A stretch of 64,000 nt of DNA from AWTP1-13 sp041288195 (GTDB lineage: Bacteria > Pseudomonadota > Alphaproteobacteria > Rhizobiales > Hyphomicrobiaceae), in assembly GCA_041288195.1 (NCBI GenBank), contig JBGGME010000045.1:6865-70864 (forward strand), written 5' to 3'. Under the pieces are notes generated by a model, which saw only the letters and a list, made by a program, of their open reading frames with translations, did no database searches and was not told the origin of the DNA. This document shows positions 59,891 to 64,000 of this stretch, in pieces (position 1 is the stretch's first letter; each line of letters starts with the position of its first letter). Position numbers and translations under genes: made by a program.

Positions 59891-61117
59891 TCAGATCAGC
59901 TTCGCCAGCCGGGCGATGCCGTGCTCGATCTCGGCCTCCGATGCCAGAGAGTAGCTGAGGCGCAGCGCGTTGCGGGCGCGGCCGTCGAAGAAGAACGCGG
60001 CCCCCGGCACGAAGGCGACGCCGGCCTCGCTGACCGACCGCTCGAGCAGGGCGGCGCTGTCGATCCCCTCGGGCAGGCGGACCCAGGTGAAGAGCCCGCC
60101 TTTGGGCCGCGTCCATGCCACGCCATCGGGCATGTGGGTCGCCAGCGCGGCCAGCATGGCGTCGCGGCGGCGCCGATAGGCTGCGCGCGCCGCAGCCACG
60201 CGGTCGTCGTAGATCGACTCCGCCAGGCGGTGCATGACGAGCTGGTTGATGGTGGCGCTGTTGAGGTCGGAGGCCTGCTTGATGAGGACGAGGCGGCGCA
60301 CCATGGGCCTCGGCGCGACGATCCAGCCAACCCGCAGGCCCGGCGAGAGCACCTTGGAGAAGGTGCCGCAATAGATGACGCGGGCGCGATCGATGCTGCC
60401 ACGTCGGGCCACCTCCAGCGCCGCGATCGGGGGCAGGGGCTCCCCTTCGAAGCGCAGCGCCGCGTAGGCCGCATCCTCGATGACGGGGACATCGAGCTCG
60501 TACGCGAGGTCCAGCAGGCGCTCGCGCGCGGGAAGGGACAGCGTCTCCCCCGTCGGGTTGGCGAAATCGGGCACGACGTAGGCGAACTTGACGCGCCCGC
60601 CATTGGCGGCGGCGGCATCCGCGTAGGACTGCGGCGTGCGGTTGCCATGCTCGGGGTTGAGCTCGTCGTAGCGCGGCTCGCTGCCCGAGAAGGCCTGCAG
60701 GGCGCCGAGATAGGTCGGCGCCATCACGAGCGCGGTGTCGCCGGGCGAGAGCAGCAGCCGGCCCAGGAACTCGAGGCCCTGCTGCGAGCCCGAGGTGATG
60801 ACGATGTTGTCCTCCGTGCAGGGCACGCCAAGGCGAGCCATGTGCCGGACGATCCAGCTGCGCAGGCCCTGATGGCCCTCGCTCACCGAGTATTGCAGGG
60901 CGCTGCCGGCGCTCGCCCTATCGCCGAGCACCTGCACGTAGGCGGCCTCGGCCTCGCGCACGGGGAACAAGGCAGGGTCCGGGATGCCGCCCGCAAACGA
61001 GATGATGCCGGGCCGGTCCAGCAGCTTCAGCAGCTCGCGGATCTCGGAGGCGCGCATGCGCTCCGCCCTGGCCGCATAGGCCGGCTCCCACTCCGCCGCT
61101 TGCATGTGCGCGGTCAT
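59891..61117 (-). CDS. PLP-dependent aminotransferase, class I/II (2-aminoadipate-like)
   Basis: Fold-type I aminotransferase, 408 residues, starting at ATG 61117 with AAGGGAG in front. Marks: FAGGIPDPALFPV, ALQYSVSEGHQGLR, ITSGSQQGLEFLGRLLL, VPDFANPTGETLS, and the PLP lysine in YCGTFSKVLSPGLRVGW (residue about 242). The N-terminal helix-turn-helix of MocR regulators is absent, so it is an enzyme. Its own promoter carries an operator-like repeat. Confidence 0.92.
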   Translation of the reverse strand: MTAHMQAAEWEPAYAARAERMRASEIRELLKLLDRPGIISFAGGIPDPALFPVREAEAAYVQVLGDRASAGSALQYSVSEGHQGLRSWIVRHMARLGVPCTEDNIVITSGSQQGLEFLGRLLLSPGDTALVMAPTYLGALQAFSGSEPRYDELNPEHGNRTPQSYADAAAANGGRVKFAYVVPDFANPTGETLSLPARERLLDLAYELDVPVIEDAAYAALRFEGEPLPPIAALEVARRGSIDRARVIYCGTFSKVLSPGLRVGWIVAPRPMVRRLVLIKQASDLNSATINQLVMHRLAESIYDDRVAAARAAYRRRRDAMLAALATHMPDGVAWTRPKGGLFTWVRLPEGIDSAALLERSVSEAGVAFVPGAAFFFDGRARNALRLSYSLASEAEIEHGIARLAKLI

Positions 61118-61146
61118 GACTTGGCTCCCTTGGACCCCCGGAGCCA

Positions 61147-61176
61147 ATTATGTCAGCATTACTGACCTATTTGCAA
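61147..61176 (-). promoter_or_regulatory. aminotransferase promoter with operator in the spacer
   Basis: On the minus strand TTGCAA (61176-61171) and CATAAT (61152-61147) are separated by 18 bp. The perfect inverted repeat GTCAG-CATTA-CTGAC (61152-61166) lies in that spacer, where a bound dimer would block RNA polymerase. Confidence 0.55.
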
Positions 61177-61186
61177 GCGGAGCTTT

Positions 61187-61411
61187 TCATGAGCGCTGAA
61201 TGCGGTGCCAGGTCGAGCGTCCGCACTTGGGGCAGGTGAAGCGCCGGCGCGGGTTGCCTGCAGCCTTCCAGCGGATGCCGCCGAGGTCCCAAATCGAGCG
61301 CTCGGTCCCGCAGTCCTCGCAGCGCGCGATCCATGCCCGGGACTCCGTCTCCATCGCCTGCGCCCAAGAGCGCGGCACCAGCGCCGTGACCAGTCCTTGC
61401 ACGAGGCTCAT
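61187..61411 (-). CDS. small zinc-ribbon protein
   Basis: A 74-residue protein with two CxxC knuckles, CEDCG (about residues 31-35) and CPKCG (about 60-64), the typical zinc ribbon. RCEDCGTERSIWDLGGIRWKA and RRRFTCPKCGRSTWH surround them. An N-terminal amphipathic or membrane-proximal helix MSLVQGLVTALV precedes. The function is unknown. It is 4 bp downstream of the VOC gene stop on the same strand, so the two probably share an mRNA. Confidence 0.8.
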   Translation of the reverse strand: MSLVQGLVTALVPRSWAQAMETESRAWIARCEDCGTERSIWDLGGIRWKAAGNPRRRFTCPKCGRSTWHRIQRS

Positions 61412-61415
61412 GCGC

Positions 61416-61871
61416 TCATCCTCCCCGCGTGCGCTTCGCGGCGGGCTTTCCGGCCTTTCGCCGCGGCGGCGGCTTGCACACCATGCCCTCGAGCTTGAGG
61501 CCGTCGGGATCGGTGAAGAACACGGCGTAGTAGCCCTCGCCGTAGTCGGGATAGTCGGCAGGCGGATCGACGACGTTGATCTTGTGCCGCTTCAGGACCT
61601 CGTAGAGATCATCGACGTCGCGGCGCTTGCCGAGTTCGAAGGCGTAGTGGTGGAAGCCGATATTGCCGATGCGATACTTGTGCTTCTTGCCCTCGGCGTC
61701 GGCCTCGCCGATCCAATAGAGCGTCTTGCCGTTGCTCCAGCCGGCGGTCTTGCCGAACGTGTACTTGCGCGTAAAGCCGAGGAAGCCCAGCACCGTGTCG
61801 TAGAAGGCCTTGGAGCGCTCGAAGTCGCTCACCCGGATGACGAGGTGGTCGATGCCGATGACGCGAGCCAT
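61416..61871 (-). CDS. VOC-fold (glyoxalase-like) protein
   Basis: A 151-residue vicinal-oxygen-chelate protein. Opening VIGIDHLVIRVSDFERSKAFYDTVLGFLG gives the metal His in IDHLV; GFHHYAFEL supplies a second His, and FFTDPDGLKLEGMV the C-terminal Glu. This is the glyoxalase/dioxygenase type. The C-terminus is basic (KPPPRRKAGKPAAKRTRGG). Confidence 0.9.
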   Translation of the reverse strand: MARVIGIDHLVIRVSDFERSKAFYDTVLGFLGFTRKYTFGKTAGWSNGKTLYWIGEADAEGKKHKYRIGNIGFHHYAFELGKRRDVDDLYEVLKRHKINVVDPPADYPDYGEGYYAVFFTDPDGLKLEGMVCKPPPRRKAGKPAAKRTRGG

Positions 61872-62034
61872 GGCGATACTCCGTTGGCGGGCATTCCGGC
61901 GGGGCGCACGCGACGCGCGAAGCTTAACCTATCGTTAGGCGTGCGCGGCAAATTTCGGCGCTTCCGCACTGCGTGAAACGCGGCTTGAACCGTCGCTGCC
62001 GCATCAGCATTGCGGGGGAGGCAACAGGCGAACC

Positions 62035-63777
<1,743 letters not shown>

Positions 63778-64000
63778 TCACTCGGCCGCTTCCTTGCGCT
63801 CCACCGGCTGCGTCCACCGCAGGCGCGGCTCGCGGGCGGCCTTCGTCTCGTCGAGACGGCGGCGCGGGGCGAAGCGGGGGGCGTCCTTGAACCGTGCAAC
63901 GTCTCCCGATTTGGCGGCGCCGGCCAGCGCGCGCAGGGTGGCGATGAACTGGTCGAGGCTCTGCCTGGATTCGGACTCCGTGGGCTCGATCAGCATGGCG
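63778..64000 (-). CDS. gcvPB: glycine dehydrogenase (decarboxylating) subunit 2, C-terminal end (partial)
   Basis: Pyridoxal-phosphate P-protein of the glycine cleavage system. Only the last 73 codons are inside the window; the start lies beyond the right edge. AMLIEPTESESRQSLDQF and the ending RRRLDETKAAREPRLRW are typical of the GcvPB C-terminus, followed by a short TQPVERKEAAE tail. The subunit form, not fused to subunit 1, is inferred from the sequence type. The stop abuts the GGDEF stop. Confidence 0.85.
   Translation of the reverse strand, partial: AMLIEPTESESRQSLDQFIATLRALAGAAKSGDVARFKDAPRFAPRRRLDETKAAREPRLRWTQPVERKEAAE

Overview
The window is about 64 kb of very GC-rich, gene-dense bacterial chromosome. 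The organism is an alphaproteobacterium, most likely of the Hyphomicrobiales (Rhizobiales) or a close relative. Grounds for this: F1 and F0 ATP synthase genes lie in separate operons and there is a b' subunit; the order mutY, DUF721, dsbA, smc is present; two RppH-type Nudix genes sit near envC and ctpA; and the intergenic gaps hold several families of short palindromic repeats. I see no rRNA, tRNA, CRISPR array, prophage or insertion sequence.

Layout. 0-4.5 kb: F1 ATP synthase operon (atpA truncated by the window edge, atpG, atpD, a small zinc-ribbon-like ORF, atpC). 4.5-10.3 kb (minus strand): an unknown membrane protein, two RppH-like hydrolases, and envC-ctpA for cell-envelope processing. 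10.5-16.3 kb (mostly plus): HIG1-like membrane protein, cobalamin adenosyltransferase, rhomboid protease, etfBA, a 3-hydroxybutyryl-CoA dehydrogenase and a molybdopterin oxidoreductase. 16.3-24.6 kb (minus): a tight six-gene catabolic operon (carboxymuconolactone-decarboxylase-like, LLM flavin oxidoreductase, salicylyl-CoA-hydroxylase-like monooxygenase, benzoate-CoA-ligase-like enzyme, HyuA, HyuB). 24.7-42.4 kb: more catabolic and transport genes (VOC, solute-binding protein, old-yellow-enzyme family, LLM enzyme, HpcH aldolase, ThDP enzyme, tautomerase, two metallo-beta-lactamase-fold hydrolases, MmgE/PrpD, DMT transporter, D-2-hydroxyacid dehydrogenase, phytoene-desaturase-like oxidoreductase, SufA-like, GT87). 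Within it are a degenerate EAL response regulator and a PilZ protein. 42.5-51.1 kb: a Shedu-like DUF4263 gene behind mutY, then DUF721, two DsbA-like proteins, smc and a HAD phosphatase. 51.2-53.9 kb: a secreted cysteine-rich peptide and a membrane patatin. 54-56.6 kb: F0 operon atpI-B-E-F'-F. 56.7-59.4 kb: ArsR-controlled MFS transporter and CSCG permease. 59.5-64 kb: cupin, aminotransferase, zinc ribbon, VOC, a GGDEF diguanylate cyclase and the C-terminal end of gcvPB.

How the parts fit. The window combines core energy genes with a broad heterotrophic catabolic set. The most unusual stretch is the six-gene operon, which implies CoA activation and hydroxylation of an aromatic acid combined with HyuA/HyuB chemistry. 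An OYE-family reductase that is usually fused to this type of hydroxylase lies 2.8 kb away as a separate gene. c-di-GMP signalling is represented by one apparently competent cyclase, one apparently inactive EAL protein and one PilZ receptor. Repeats of at least four families occupy gaps, including two in the F1 operon, and one forms the 3' end of a coding sequence.

Functional calls come from reading protein motifs. No database search was possible, so family names are recognition-based and start codons are inferred from overlaps, ribosome-binding sites and family start positions.
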